A stretch of DNA of 64,000 nt from Psychrobacter sp. LV10R520-6 (GTDB taxonomy: Bacteria; Pseudomonadota; Gammaproteobacteria; Pseudomonadales; Moraxellaceae), in contig NZ_LT900024.1 in NCBI RefSeq assembly GCF_900182925.1, positions 1,550,001 through 1,614,000 on the forward strand, in the 5' to 3' direction. Below the pieces are notes generated by a model. It was not told where the DNA came from. It saw only the letters and a list, made by a program, of their open reading frames with translations, and did no database searches. Positions within the stretch are counted from its first letter, which is position 1, and every line of letters begins with the position of its first letter. Shown piece after piece: positions 8,461-18,806 of the stretch. The translations under genes were made by a program, and so were the position numbers.

Positions 8461-11055
8461 TTAACTCATTTTTAGCTTATCAAAAGTCAGCTTATCATCA
8501 GCACCGACATCGACCTTGATGATGTCTCCTGCCACAAAATCACCAGCCAGCAACTTCAATGATAACGGATTTTCGATCTCTTGTTGAATAGCACGTTTTA
8601 GCGGGCGTGCACCATAGACAGGATCGTATCCTACCGCGACCAATTGATTCATCGCCGCATCGGACAGAGCAATATCCAGCTCGCGCTCTTGTAAACGGTC
8701 ACGCAAACGATCCATCTGGATATCAGCAATACCCGCCATTTGCTCTTGACCGAGCGCATGGAATACCACAATCTCATCAATACGGTTGACGAACTCCGGA
8801 CGGAAATGCTCACCGACTGAATCCATAACTTCCGCTTTGATATCATCGTAGCTCTCGCCAACCATCTCTTGGATTTTGTGCGAGCCTAAGTTACTGGTCA
8901 TGATAATTACGGTATTTTTGAAATCTACCACCCGACCTTGCGAATCGGTCAAGCGACCATCATCCAATACTTGCAATAAGATATTGAACACATCGGGATG
9001 CGCTTTTTCTACTTCATCAAATAGCACAACGCTATAAGGCTTGCGGCGTATTGCTTCAGTCAATGCACCACCTTCTTCGTAGCCAACATAACCTGGAGGC
9101 GCGCCCACCAAGCGACTGACGCTGTGTTTTTCCATGTATTCACTCATATCAATCCGTATCAACGAATCTTCAGAGTCGAACAAGAAGTTTGCCAAAGATT
9201 TGGTTAGCTCGGTTTTGCCGACCCCCGTTGGCCCTAGGAATAAGAACGATCCTGAAGGACGATTGGGATCGGACAAGCCTGCCCGACTACGACGCACCGC
9301 ATTAGCTACTGCTTCTACCGCTTCATCTTGACCGATAACGCGCTCATGGAGCTTATCTTCCATCGCTATCAGCTTATCGCGCTCGCCTTGCATCATTTTA
9401 TTAACCGGAATACCGGTTGCTGCACTGACCACTTCAGCAATCTCATTGTCCGTGACTTTGTTACGCAGCAACTTAATATTTGGCGCATCAGCCTGCTCTT
9501 TTTGCTCAGCAAGATCCGACTCATGAATACGGCGCTCAAGCTGCGGAATAGTCTCATATTGCAGCTTTGACATTGCTTCATAGTCGCTTTCGCGGCTGGC
9601 TTTATCATAAGCCGTACGCGTTTTGTCTAGCTCGTCTTTGAGCTGTTGACTGCCTTTTACTAGTGCTTTTTCCGCTTGCCAGATTTCATTGAGATCTGCA
9701 TATTCTTTTTCTAATTCTTCGATTTGCGCATTTAAGGCTTTACGCTCAGCTACCGCACCAGCATCTTCTTCGTTTTTAAGCACTTCACGCTGCATTTTTA
9801 ATTGAATCAGACGGCTATCAAGCTTACCTAAGGATTCAGGTTTACTGTCCATCTCCATCCGTAGGCGACTTGCAGCCTCATCGATTAAGTCAATCGCTTT
9901 ATCAGGAAGCTTACGGTCAGTGATATAGCGATGACTCATGCGCGCAGCGGCAATGATGGCGCTGTCTTGAATATCAACGCCATGATGTAGCTCATAACGC
10001 TCTTTGAGACCACGCAAAATCGCAATGGTATCTTCAACCGTTGGTTCATCGACCAATACCTTTTGGAAACGGCGCTCAAGGGCGGCATCTTTTTCGATAT
10101 ATTTACGATATTCATCTAAGGTGGTCGCGCCAACGCAGTGCAATTCACCGCGCGCAAGAGCAGGTTTGAGCATATTACCGGCATCCATCGCGCCGTCCGC
10201 TTTACCTGCTCCAACCAAGGTATGCAGCTCATCAATAAACAAGATGACATTGCCTTCTTGCTTCGATAAGTCACTAAGCACACTTTTCAGGCGTTCTTCA
10301 AACTCGCCACGGAACTTCGCCCCTGCAATCAGTGAGCCTAAATCTAAGGACAATACTTCTTTATGACGCAGACCTTCTGGCACATCGCCATTGATGATTT
10401 TTTGCGCTAACCCTTCGACAATCGCGGTTTTACCAACACCCGGCTCGCCAATCAGTACTGGGTTATTCTTGGTACGGCGCGATAGCACTTGAATAGTACG
10501 GCGTATCTCTTCATCACGGCCAATTACTGGATCAAGCTTGCCGAGTTCCGCCTGTTCAGTGAGATTGATCGTATATTTATTTAACGCATCACGCTGATCT
10601 TCCGCGTTTTGGTTATTAACCGTTTCATCACCGCGTAGCTGTTCAATCACTGTTTTTAATTTAGCTGCTGTAACCCCGGCACTTTCAAATATTTTTTTGG
10701 TTTCACCTTGCTCAGCTAACGCTAAAATCACCCATTCAGTCGCGATAAAATCATCGCCTTCTTTTTGTGCTTGGCGATCGGCCAGGTTTAATATTTTTAC
10801 TGAATTTGGATTTAGGTTTACATCGCCCGTTGGCTCAGAAATAGTTGCTTGATTATCGAGCGCTTTCGCAACACCGTTTTTTATTGCTGGAATAGACGCA
10901 CCGGCTTGCTGACAGATCGACAAGTTAGCCTCATCTTGTAGCAAAATCGCAAGCAAATGTACCGGATCTATACCAGTATGATCGCGCCCTAATGCCAAAC
11001 TTTGTGCTTCTTGAATAGCGGTTTGCAGTTTTTGCGTGAATTTCTCGAATCTCAT
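8461..11055 (-). CDS. clpB: ATP-dependent disaggregase ClpB
   Basis: Cytosolic AAA+ chaperone that rescues aggregated proteins together with DnaK. About 864 residues, full length. Order: Clp N-domain repeats (1-145), first ATPase with GEPGVGKT (about 205) and [21 protein letters not shown], coiled-coil middle domain (about 405-525, rich in Lys/Glu and ending near the HESDLAEQ segment), second ATPase with GPTGVGKT (about 605) and [13 protein letters not shown], and a C-terminal domain with YGARPLKR. Three ATG codons are tandem (11061, 11058, 11055). The ribosome site GAAAGGA is only one base from the first but 7 bases from the third, which starts the usual MRFEKFT, so 11055 is chosen. A heat-shock-type promoter lies upstream. 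Confidence 0.97.
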   Translation of the reverse strand: MRFEKFTQKLQTAIQEAQSLALGRDHTGIDPVHLLAILLQDEANLSICQQAGASIPAIKNGVAKALDNQATISEPTGDVNLNPNSVKILNLADRQAQKEGDDFIATEWVILALAEQGETKKIFESAGVTAAKLKTVIEQLRGDETVNNQNAEDQRDALNKYTINLTEQAELGKLDPVIGRDEEIRRTIQVLSRRTKNNPVLIGEPGVGKTAIVEGLAQKIINGDVPEGLRHKEVLSLDLGSLIAGAKFRGEFEERLKSVLSDLSKQEGNVILFIDELHTLVGAGKADGAMDAGNMLKPALARGELHCVGATTLDEYRKYIEKDAALERRFQKVLVDEPTVEDTIAILRGLKERYELHHGVDIQDSAIIAAARMSHRYITDRKLPDKAIDLIDEAASRLRMEMDSKPESLGKLDSRLIQLKMQREVLKNEEDAGAVAERKALNAQIEELEKEYADLNEIWQAEKALVKGSQQLKDELDKTRTAYDKASRESDYEAMSKLQYETIPQLERRIHESDLAEQKEQADAPNIKLLRNKVTDNEIAEVVSAATGIPVNKMMQGERDKLIAMEDKLHERVIGQDEAVEAVANAVRRSRAGLSDPNRPSGSFLFLGPTGVGKTELTKSLANFLFDSEDSLIRIDMSEYMEKHSVSRLVGAPPGYVGYEEGGALTEAIRRKPYSVVLFDEVEKAHPDVFNILLQVLDDGRLTDSQGRVVDFKNTVIIMTSNLGSHKIQEMVGESYDDIKAEVMDSVGEHFRPEFVNRIDEIVVFHALGQEQMAGIADIQMDRLRDRLQERELDIALSDAAMNQLVAVGYDPVYGARPLKRAIQQEIENPLSLKLLAGDFVAGDIIKVDVGADDKLTFDKLKMS

Positions 11056-11147
11056 CATCATATCCTTTCATAATTAGTATGGATTAATCTATTGAGTAGC
11101 GGGTTTTATAAGTATTTGCAGATACCGCTTACCGTTAGTTGTTATTG

Positions 11148-11175
11148 ATATGTGGGAAGTTGAGTAAGATTTCAA
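11148..11175 (-). promoter_or_regulatory. Candidate sigma-32 (heat-shock) promoter of clpB
   Basis: On the - strand TTGAAA (11175-11170) is followed after 13 bases by CCCACATAT (11156-11148), close to the RpoH consensus CTTGAAA-N13-CCCCATNT. It lies about 90 bases before the clpB start. Confidence 0.6.
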
Positions 11176-11214
11176 CTGATAAATGAGTCGTACTGATAAT
11201 AAATACTTACTTAT

Positions 11215-11483
11215 TAGGGCGTGTTGAACATTCGACCATAGCACTGACAGCGACTATTTTTTAGTCGATTCAAGATTAAAAATATCTAGTTTAGTCATTC
11301 TAAGCGGATAGTTTTAATGAAGTAGCGGCAAAAAAGAGTCCTGTCCCTTCGGGCTGATGCTAAAACTGCCCCATACTGTGTAGCAAATCTAGCTAAGGCA
11401 TCTGCATTATCGTCAATTTGCCTCTTGTCTGGAACACTTTTAGCTATCAGCAGTGCTTATTTGTGAATGTTCAACACGCCCTA
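11215..11483. mobile_element. MITE-like element, family A, short copy
   Basis: 269 bp, non-coding. It is bounded by inverted ends TAGGGCGTGTTGAACATTC and GAATGTTCAACACGCCCTA (19 bp, perfect). A second, reverse-oriented copy is at 46050-46394 and matches along almost the whole length. No transposase frame. The copy ends about 40 bases upstream of the -35 of the clpB promoter. Confidence 0.8.
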
Positions 11484-11539
11484 GTATAAGTAGAAAATAT
11501 AATTAAATTACTAGGTACTAATTATAAGCCTACTATACA

Positions 11540-12130
11540 TTATTCGATGATTTCAATCGCTGTGCCAATCTCTACCGCCTCCATAATCTGATCCATCTCA
11601 TCGTTGGTAACGGCGATACAACCGTCAGTCCAAGTGCGTTGTTGGGTAACCGATGCGAGATGACCAAAGCCATTCTTCTGTCCATGAATCATAATATCAC
11701 CGCCTGGACTGACACCCAGCTTTTTAGCGTGCACCTTATCAGCTGCGTTAGAATAACTGATATGAATAGAGCGATAAAATTTGGATTTCTCGTTTTTATA
11801 ATCTAGCTTATAAGAACCTACTGGCGTGCGCTCGTCACCTTGTTGTTGCTTATGACCTGCCGGGCTATCCCCTAGTGCAATATGATAAGAGGTAATCATC
11901 TTATCATTGCTTAATAACTGCAGAGTACGTTTGGACTTATCGACAAAAACTTTATCAATAACCACATTATTAGGAATAGTCTGCGCATTATTGGCGGCGT
12001 TTTTTGTATTTGAAGGGGATTTTTTCACATAAGCTATTGCCGTTGTACTAACGACTGCGCTAACAACCAGCCCAATGGACATCATTAGCCAATGGAAATT
12101 CTTACCGGCGCTGGGACGGAAAAACAACAT
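11540..12130 (-). CDS. L,D-transpeptidase (YkuD domain)
   Basis: Envelope enzyme expected to form or modify peptidoglycan cross-links or attach proteins to it. 196 residues. An N-terminal membrane anchor or uncleaved signal lies at about residues 13-34, then an Asn/Ala/Ser linker. The YkuD fold begins near residue 57 (VVIDKVFVDKSKRTLQLL) and has the DERTPVGSY segment. The catalytic signature is IMIHG (146-150) with WTDGCIAV, catalytic Cys171. Length fits a minimal single-domain member. No operon partner. The specific reaction (3-3 cross-linking versus other transfer) cannot be told. Confidence 0.9.
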   Translation of the reverse strand: MLFFRPSAGKNFHWLMMSIGLVVSAVVSTTAIAYVKKSPSNTKNAANNAQTIPNNVVIDKVFVDKSKRTLQLLSNDKMITSYHIALGDSPAGHKQQQGDERTPVGSYKLDYKNEKSKFYRSIHISYSNAADKVHAKKLGVSPGGDIMIHGQKNGFGHLASVTQQRTWTDGCIAVTNDEMDQIMEAVEIGTAIEIIE

Positions 12131-12275
12131 AGGCTTTGATCCTTGTGACTGACTTTTGAAGGGAGTTAGCTTTATATCGTTGAAACCAGATAACTAAAAT
12201 ATTAAAAAGACTCTGTTACGGTACAAATAGCACGGTGACAGAGTCTAAGGTTAGTATCTATTTATCTAGATTAGC

Positions 12276-13064
12276 CTAAACCATACGAATAGCACCATCT
12301 AAACGAATTACTTCACCGTTCAAGTAGCTGTTATCGATAATATGGGTCACCAATTTAGCAAACTCACTGGGTTCGCCTAAACGCTTAGGGTAAGGTACAC
12401 CGGCTTCTAACTGCTCGCGTGCTTTTTCAGGAATACTTTCCATCATTGGAGTGGCAAAGACCCCCGGTGCAATAGTCATAACCCGAATACCATGACGTGC
12501 CAGCTCGCGCGCTAATGGTAGCATCAGTCCTACCACACCAGCTTTTGAAGACGCATAACTGGCCTGGCCTACTTGGCCATCAAAGGCAGCAATAGAAGCG
12601 GTATTAATAATGATACCTTGATCGGTATTCTTCTCTGTATCGCCAGCCTCTTTTGCCGCAGCAACTCGGCGTGCGATACTGGCAGCAACTAAGCGGGCGA
12701 CGTTAAAAGAGCCAACAAGGTTAATATTGACCCCGCGACTAAAGGCATCTAGGTCAGCCGGATTGTTATCACGATCTAGCAGCTTCTGTACCACAGCAAT
12801 ACCTGCGCAGTTAATGGACCCTTGTAAGCCACCAAAGGCTTGCTCTGCTAAGCTGACGGCAGCTTGTACTTCTTCGCCACTGGTAACATCACAGCGGATA
12901 AAGCGTACGTTATCTCCTAACTCGTCTACCAATGCTTGCCCAGCTGATTGGTTTAGATCAGCGATGACCACATTGCCACCCTGTTCATTGATACCACGAG
13001 CAACTGCTTCGCCCAATCCTGACGCGCCGCCAGTTACCAAAAAGCTGTTTTTTTGAATTTGCAT
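12276..13064 (-). CDS. SDR dehydrogenase, 3-hydroxyacyl-CoA dehydrogenase type-2-like
   Basis: NAD-dependent short-chain dehydrogenase, cytosolic, 262 residues. The Rossmann motif TGGASGLG is at 11-18, Asp-ending strand VVIADL at 32-37, NCAG at 85-88, and the catalytic triad Ser157, Tyr170, Lys174 (NTASIAA, SYASSKAG). The overall pattern, including GVFATPMM and the C-terminal LDGAIRM, resembles the HSD17B10/FadB2x group that oxidises short or branched 3-hydroxyacyl-CoA. It follows the acyl-CoA synthetase gene by about 110 bases on the same strand. The pair plausibly activates and oxidises a short or branched acid. Substrate is inference. Confidence 0.85.
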   Translation of the reverse strand: MQIQKNSFLVTGGASGLGEAVARGINEQGGNVVIADLNQSAGQALVDELGDNVRFIRCDVTSGEEVQAAVSLAEQAFGGLQGSINCAGIAVVQKLLDRDNNPADLDAFSRGVNINLVGSFNVARLVAASIARRVAAAKEAGDTEKNTDQGIIINTASIAAFDGQVGQASYASSKAGVVGLMLPLARELARHGIRVMTIAPGVFATPMMESIPEKAREQLEAGVPYPKRLGEPSEFAKLVTHIIDNSYLNGEVIRLDGAIRMV

Positions 13065-13174
13065 GAATTTTCCTTAACTGTTTATTATTTGATATTCTAA
13101 TTGTCAGTCTATTTTAAATAGCTTTGTTATAGAAATCTCTATTTTAAAGAAATGCTACTTATCACACAACCTAT

Positions 13175-14866
13175 TTACTCAGCAGATAAACTACGTAGCA
13201 AAAAGCGCTGAATTTTACCACTTGGGGTTTTTGGTAGCTCTTTAATAAACTCAACTTCACGTGGATAAGCATGCGTTGATAAACGCTCACGCACCAAGTT
13301 TTTGATTTGCTGAGCGATTTCTTCACTACCTTCAATACCGTCTTTGAGCACCACATAAGATTTAATCGTATGCCCACGTACCTCATCAGGTACGCCTACG
13401 GCAGCGGACTCTGCAACCGCTTCATGTTCTAATACTGTATTTTCGACATCGGTAGGTCCAACACGGTAACCGGCAGTCGTAATAATGTCATCATCGCGCC
13501 CTGAGAACCAGTAGCTGCCATCATGGTGACGCTCAACCACGTCTCCGGTCAGATAATAATCATCGGAGAAGGCCTGTTTTTCATTCCAGCTATAGCCACG
13601 GAAATAAAATGCTGGCGACTGACTGACTACTACGGCCAGTTGCCCTTGCTCGCCATCAGGTAATACTTGCATGTCATCATCTAATATCACTAGCGTATGT
13701 CCCGGCAGCGCCATCCCCATAGAGCCTACAGGTTTTTTATGCTCTAGCCCATGATGCTCACAGCAAGTCATGCCGGTCTCTGTCTGTCCATACTGATCAC
13801 AGACCTTACAACCCAAATGACTCTCAACCCAGCCGACGACTTCAGTATTCAACGTCTCCCCTGCTGAGTTGGCGCAGCGCAAGGATAATTTCTCAGTGTC
13901 GTTTTCTGCGAGTTCTTTAAAGACGCCGCTGGATTTCATCATTCGAAAGGCAGTTGGTGAGGAGGCAAGATTGGTAATCTTATGACGAACCATAAAGTCA
14001 CGGGTATTAGTCGCATCAAAGCCAGCTTCATTAAAGTAAGTGGTCATACCCAGTAACAGTGGGCCTGTGATGGCGTAATAGAGACCATACGCCCAGCCGG
14101 GATCGGCCATATTCCAATAGTTATCGGTATCACGTAAATCAATCGCATAACGCATGTATAAGTAGAATGCTGGCAAAGCTGCTAAAGGTACACTCACGCC
14201 TTTAGATTTGCCTACCGTCCCTGAGGTAAACATCTGAAGAAAAGACGCATCAGTATCTACCAATACTGGTTCTATAGTTTTTGGCTGCGTCGCCATCATC
14301 TCAGTATAATTATCATCACCCCAAGTCTGGCTATCGGCTTCGCTACCAACCATTACCATAGTGGTCTGCTGCGCTAAATCTTTAAACTTGCTACGATTTT
14401 CTTGATTGGTAAAGACCACTTTAGTCTCTGCTTTATCCATTCGGTATTTGATAGAATCATAACCAAAAGCGGTAAATAGTGGCTGATATATCGCGCCAAG
14501 TCGCCAAGTCGCTAGTACAACCACTAGTAGCTCAGGCGTTCTGGGCAGCATAGTCGCCACCCGATCTCCGGCTTGCACGCCATAAGACTGTAATAAATTA
14601 GCCACTTGCGCGCTAGCATTATCCAGCTCACCGAAGCTCATACGTGTGGTTTTGCCGGCGGTGTCTTCGTGCACTAAGGCAATATTATCTGCGCGCCCAT
14701 CACGTACGTGACGACCACAGCAAGCCATATAAGCATTGAGTCGATCATCTGGATGGGCACCAAAGATTTCATCTAATAACGAATCCATATCGAAGTTATT
14801 ATAATAATCCGCATAGCTTATTGGTTTTTTTGAGGTGTGGGTAGTAGATAAGGTTGAAGGTGTCAT
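13175..14866 (-). CDS. AMP-forming acyl-CoA synthetase
   Basis: Activates a carboxylic acid to its CoA thioester through an acyl-adenylate, in the cytosol. 563 residues. Visible motifs are the P-loop FTSGTVGKSKG (213-223), QYGQTETG (about 355), GDVVERHHDGSYWFSGRDDD and the C-terminal TPSGKIQR with the catalytic Lys. The NMADPGWAYGLYYAITGPLLLG segment resembles acetyl-CoA and medium-chain acyl-CoA synthetases, but chain length cannot be fixed. It begins ATG with AGGATTAGCTC upstream and is followed by the SDR gene in the same direction. An unusual pair of adjacent Cys (about 365) precedes EHHGLEHKKPVGS; this may be neutral. Confidence 0.88.
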   Translation of the reverse strand: MTPSTLSTTHTSKKPISYADYYNNFDMDSLLDEIFGAHPDDRLNAYMACCGRHVRDGRADNIALVHEDTAGKTTRMSFGELDNASAQVANLLQSYGVQAGDRVATMLPRTPELLVVVLATWRLGAIYQPLFTAFGYDSIKYRMDKAETKVVFTNQENRSKFKDLAQQTTMVMVGSEADSQTWGDDNYTEMMATQPKTIEPVLVDTDASFLQMFTSGTVGKSKGVSVPLAALPAFYLYMRYAIDLRDTDNYWNMADPGWAYGLYYAITGPLLLGMTTYFNEAGFDATNTRDFMVRHKITNLASSPTAFRMMKSSGVFKELAENDTEKLSLRCANSAGETLNTEVVGWVESHLGCKVCDQYGQTETGMTCCEHHGLEHKKPVGSMGMALPGHTLVILDDDMQVLPDGEQGQLAVVVSQSPAFYFRGYSWNEKQAFSDDYYLTGDVVERHHDGSYWFSGRDDDIITTAGYRVGPTDVENTVLEHEAVAESAAVGVPDEVRGHTIKSYVVLKDGIEGSEEIAQQIKNLVRERLSTHAYPREVEFIKELPKTPSGKIQRFLLRSLSAE

Positions 14867-15056
14867 GAGCTAATCCTTTAGCAATAAAGTTTGAACTGGT
14901 AAGGGAGAACAGTCATAAAGATAGGTTATACCATATATAGCATATTGGCATATCTTATTTAAACTTACTTATTAATAACGTAGTTTAATCGTTATTTCAA
15001 TACATAACGTATCATTTTTAAGGTTAGTAATGCAATAGTGGTTCAACTATAAGCTA

Positions 15057-16196
15057 TTATTGTAACGCGCTTAAGAATCCTAGTAAGGCTTTTTCTTCGC
15101 AGCGTTGATGTTTTTTAGTGCGGCCACGACGGGCTTGTTTATAATTTTCAAAGAAATGACCGGCCAAGAATTGCTCAATAATGACCGGATGAATATAAGA
15201 AGTTCGGCAAACACTCGGCGTATTGCCCAGCTCATCCGCGACGTTTTTTACCATTTCTGTGACCAATGTCTGACGAGCGCGACTGTCTGGTTCGCTCGCT
15301 AATAGCTCATCCCCTTCTAACCCTGTCATCTCATCATATAAATAGCTGGCCGCCAACACACTTGCCATCCATGTGCGAAAGTCCTTAGCACTATACTTAT
15401 CATTACTGTCGCAGGTATGTTCACGCAGATAGTTATTGATATCGGTGCTATCCACCACTTATTTGTCACCATACTCATCTAAATATTTAAAAACCTGATA
15501 GCCAGGTAACTCAGAACAGGCTTGTACAATGTCAATTAAGCGCTCGTCTTGCAATTCAATATGATGAGATTTGGCACTTTTACCGACAAAGTCAAAGGCT
15601 AACCCATGATCCGTCTCGCTGACATGCTTACTTCGTAAGGTGCTGATCCCATAACTTTTGTTGAGCTTAGCGTAGCGACTGTTGCCCACGCGAATCAAGG
15701 TGGTCTCTAGTAATTTGACCACGGCCGCTAACACATTAGCACGCGATAAAGGGGCAGCGTCTAAATCCTGCTCAATCTGCGCGCGCAAAGCGGGTAGCGC
15801 CTCTGCAAAGCCTATCATGGCATCAAACTTGGCTTGGTCACGTACCGTATCCCATAGCGGATGATATAAATACTGCTTACGTACCTTGTCATCACGGCCA
15901 GTAGATTGCAAATGACCGTTATCATCGATGCAAATCCATACCTCTGACCACATCGGCGGAATCACTAACGCATCAAAACGCTGACGTAAGGCTCTATCTT
16001 TGACCGTCTTGCCAGCAGCATCGCGATAAGTAAAGCCGCGTCCATGTCGACGACGCTCATAACCAGGCTCATCATCTCTGACGTAGCGTAGATTGGCAAG
16101 GCGAGCTAAGTGCTCATAGTCATGGCGCACATCTTCGCTAACAGAATTAGGTGGTTTAGATTTGGAAGAGGTTGGAGTATCCATTTGCTTAGCCAT
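15057..16196 (-). pseudogene. DNA topoisomerase IB, interrupted by one in-frame TAA
   Basis: Eukaryotic/poxvirus-type type IB topoisomerase that would relax supercoils through a 3'-phosphotyrosine. The reading frame is continuous from ATG 16196 to 15057 (380 codons) except for TAA at 15461-15459, codon 246. Before it are the N-terminal fold (RHGRGFTYRD, PPMWSEVWIC, GRDDKVRKQYLYH) and the first catalytic Arg and Lys region (RVGNSRYAKLNKSYG, FDFVGKSAK). After it are SAKDFRTWMASVLAA with the second Arg and NTPSVCRTSYIHP with the Tyr nucleophile. The conserved sequence runs straight through the stop (YGDK, stop, VVDSTDINNYLRE). One substitution, for example CAA or AAA to TAA, explains it. Either a young pseudogene or a sequencing error; readthrough is unproven. 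Confidence 0.88.
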
Positions 16197-16418
16197 AAAA
16201 TAATGCGCCTTTATTTGATAGTTTCTGATAATTGCCGTAAAGACTGTGTCTCCTGCCTTATCATAAATAAACACTGCTATTTTATTGGCATACTCAAGAA
16301 AGTAATGCAGCAGCTCGCATACTTTATGACACGCTGGCGACCAAGACCGATAGGGTGCAATACCGGAAGAACTTATAATTTAGAGTCCTTGTATATAGAA
16401 TTCAGATTATAACAGCCA

Positions 16419-16451
16419 TAAAAAAACGCCAAGCGCAGAACGTTTGGCGTT
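16419..16451 (-). terminator. Terminator downstream of ppnP
   Basis: Stem AACGCCAA / TTTGGCGTT with a T-run on the - strand, 35 bases beyond the ppnP stop. Confidence 0.8.
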
Positions 16452-16485
16452 AATAGTTATAAAACAGTCTTACTTTAAGAAACTT

Positions 16486-16770
16486 CTATTTACCATAAAC
16501 ACATAAGTAAGCCGTTTCGACTTCAACTTTAACATTGAACTTCTTATTGGCTTCAACGGTAAACTGTTGACCAGCATCAAAGGTTTGCCACTCATCGCTC
16601 TCTGGCAGCTTAACCGTCAATGCACCACTAACCACACTCATGGTCTCAAATTCACTGGTACCAAATTCATACTCACCAATGGACATAACGCCAACGGTGG
16701 CAGGCTTAGTTGCGGTTTGAAAGGCAATAGAAGTTACTTTGTCATCAAAATAATTATTAACGCTTGGCAT
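16486..16770 (-). CDS. ppnP: Pyrimidine/purine nucleoside phosphorylase PpnP
   Basis: Small cupin-fold enzyme (formerly DUF1255/YaiE) that splits nucleosides with phosphate to give bases and ribose-1-phosphate. 94 residues, the normal family length. Family pattern: [13 protein letters not shown] at the start, [25 protein letters not shown] and a closing [25 protein letters not shown] sits before the ATG. Single-gene transcript with its own terminator, downstream of prfB on the same strand. Confidence 0.93.
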   Translation of the reverse strand: MPSVNNYFDDKVTSIAFQTATKPATVGVMSIGEYEFGTSEFETMSVVSGALTVKLPESDEWQTFDAGQQFTVEANKKFNVKVEVETAYLCVYGK

Positions 16771-16820
16771 AATTTTTCCTTAAGTAGTTTTGATTAATTT
16801 TAAAAAATTTATTTCAATAT

Positions 16821-17916
16821 TCATAGCCCAGCTTTTAAACTCGCTTCAATAAACTGGTCGAGGTCACCGTCTAATACTGCGCCCGTATTAAAGGTCTCAA
16901 CGCCGGTACGCAAATCTTTGATCCGCGAATCATCAAGCACGTATGAGCGAATTTGACTGCCCCAACCGACATCGGACTTACCCTCTTCGACCGCTTGCTG
17001 CTTTTCCATGCGCTTTTGCATTTCTAACTCATAGAGTTTAGCACGTAGCATTTTCATCGCCGTCGCCTTGTTACCATGCTGGCTACGCTCGTTTTGACAG
17101 GTAACGACGACACCAGTAGGCTCATGAGTAATACGCACGGCGGAATCGGTAGTATTCACATGCTGACCGCCTGCGCCGGATGAGCGGTAAGTGTCTATAC
17201 GCAAATCTGCTGGGTTGACGTCGATATCGATATCATCATCAATCTCAGGTGACACAAAGATAGCGGCAAACGAGGTATGACGACCATTATTACTATCAAA
17301 TGGCGATTTACGAACCAATCGATGCACCCCAATTTCAGTACGTAGCCAGCCAAAGGCATAATCGCCTTTAATGGCGATGGTCGCCGACTTAATACCAGCC
17401 ACCCCACCTGAGGATACTTCAATCACATCAACTTTAAAGTCATGCGCTTCCGCCCAGCGCGTATACATACGCAATAGCATCTCTGCCCAATCTTGCGCTT
17501 CGGTGCCGCCACTGCCCGACTGCACATCCAAGTAGCAATTATTGGGATCCATCTCTCCGCTAAACATGCGACGGAACTCTAAATCCGCCACGCGCTTCTC
17601 AGCAATATCGAGTTCTGCTTGTACGTCTGCTAGCAACGATTCATCATCCGCCTCTACCGCTAGCTCCAACATGGCTGTCGCGTCTTCTAATATGGTTTCC
17701 AGTGACACTACCACGTCAATCACACCATCAAGATAGCTTTTTTCTTTATTAATCTTAGTCGCACGCTCAGGGTCATTCCATAGCTCGGGATTCTCTAATT
17801 CTAAATTGACTTCTTCTAAGCGTTCTTGCTTGCCATCAAAGTCAAAGATACCTCCGCAAATCCTGTCCACGCTCGGCGAGGTCTTTGATTGTTTCTTGGT
17901 ACTGGTTGATTTCCAT
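16821..17916 (-). CDS. prfB: Peptide chain release factor 2, with programmed +1 frameshift
   Basis: Releases peptides at UGA and UAA. The real start is ATG 17916 (RBS AGGAAAATTT). 24 codons ([15 protein letters not shown]...) lead to CTT TGA C at 17847-17841, preceded by the Shine-Dalgarno-like GGAGG three bases before CTT. This is the classical RF2 autoregulatory frameshift site. After a +1 shift the frame continues as [11 protein letters not shown] to 16821. RF2 markers are the SPF tripeptide ([14 protein letters not shown]) and GGQ ([15 protein letters not shown]). Total about 364 residues, normal for RF2. No other gene overlaps. Confidence 0.97.
17841..17857 (-). promoter_or_regulatory. 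RF2 programmed +1 frameshift signal
   Basis: Reads GGAGGTATCTTTGAC on the - strand. It has an internal SD-like element, the CTT slip codon, and an in-frame TGA with the poor context C. This is the standard sensor of RF2 level. Confidence 0.95.
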
Positions 17917-18006
17917 AAATTTTCCTAGGTTAATGAAAGGTATAAGTTACCGTTAATATTGAATCAAATAGCTACGTTATTATTCACGTAAGACTATTAA
18001 AATAAA

Positions 18007-18753
18007 CTAAATTGACCAATCTTCTACTGCCCAGCGATGCGCCAAAGCGTGAGCATGTAAGGCATCATCAGGTGACACACAAATCGCCACATCCGCCCAT
18101 TCAAGTAGCGGAATATCATTCTTAGAGTCCGAATAAGCATAAGTTTTGTCAAAATTAATACCGGCTACTTGCTGCTTATTAATCCATTTATCTAAATGAT
18201 AGATTTTACCTTCTTTAAAGTTAGGCTTATCGGTTAATTTTCCGGTATAACGCTCATCTTTAATCTCAAGAGGTGTGGCTAAGACATTGGCCTCTTCCAC
18301 ACCGAAACGCTTAGCAATAGCGGATACCACAAAGTCATTGGTTGCAGAGATAATCACCACATCGTGACCCTGCTCAATGTGCTGACACAATACTTCTATT
18401 GCTTTTGGCCGGATATGCGGCTCAATCTCAACCTTAATATAATCTTCACGCAACTCATGAAGACGATCTAACGGCAGCGTGGTCAAAAACTGTGCTACAA
18501 ACTCATTGTACTCTGTCGCATCCAGCGTGCCTTCGATATACTGCTCATAAAAATCTTGGTTGGCTGTCCGATACTGTGCCTCATCCACCAGCCCGTTATT
18601 AACGATATATTCGCCCCACAGATAATCGCTATCGACATCGAGCAAGGTATGGTCTAAATCAAACAGCGCTAAGATGCGCGGCTCATTTTTTGCGTTAGCA
18701 GCTGGTGTGGCAGTATTGGTAGCAATAATGGGACTGGTGGCAGACGTACTCAT
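18007..18753 (-). CDS. HAD-superfamily IB phosphatase
   Basis: Cytosolic Mg-dependent phosphohydrolase, 248 residues, similar to the SerB-like HAD-IB group. Motif I is LFDLDHTLLDVDSDYLW (nucleophile Asp and acid Asp, near residues 32-36), motif II is VVIISATNDFVV, and motif III is YAYSDSKNDIPLLEWAD. The helical cap after motif I (ACTIVE loop YLWGEYIV) is typical of IB enzymes. The first 25 residues are a Ser/Thr/Ala/Asn-rich extension. Located between gamma-carbonic anhydrase and prfB, all on the - strand but with gaps of 50-90 bases. The physiological phosphate ester is unknown. Confidence 0.85.
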   Translation of the reverse strand: MSTSATSPIIATNTATPAANAKNEPRILALFDLDHTLLDVDSDYLWGEYIVNNGLVDEAQYRTANQDFYEQYIEGTLDATEYNEFVAQFLTTLPLDRLHELREDYIKVEIEPHIRPKAIEVLCQHIEQGHDVVIISATNDFVVSAIAKRFGVEEANVLATPLEIKDERYTGKLTDKPNFKEGKIYHLDKWINKQQVAGINFDKTYAYSDSKNDIPLLEWADVAICVSPDDALHAHALAHRWAVEDWSI

Positions 18754-18806
18754 ATGGCAAATCTCGTTGATGATTAATGATAAGAGTTATAACTGTTAAA
18801 GCGAAT

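Noticed and set aside
12727..13056. 109-codon + strand frame opposite the SDR gene
   Set aside because: Antisense of a clearly conserved gene; no own signals.
16110..16412. 100-codon + strand frame opposite the topoisomerase IB start
   Set aside because: No family resemblance or ribosome site; overlaps the 5' end of the conserved topoisomerase on the other strand.
17195..17422. Frame inside prfB on the same strand
   Set aside because: Overlaps RF2 in another frame; RF2 is conserved throughout, so it is a shadow.
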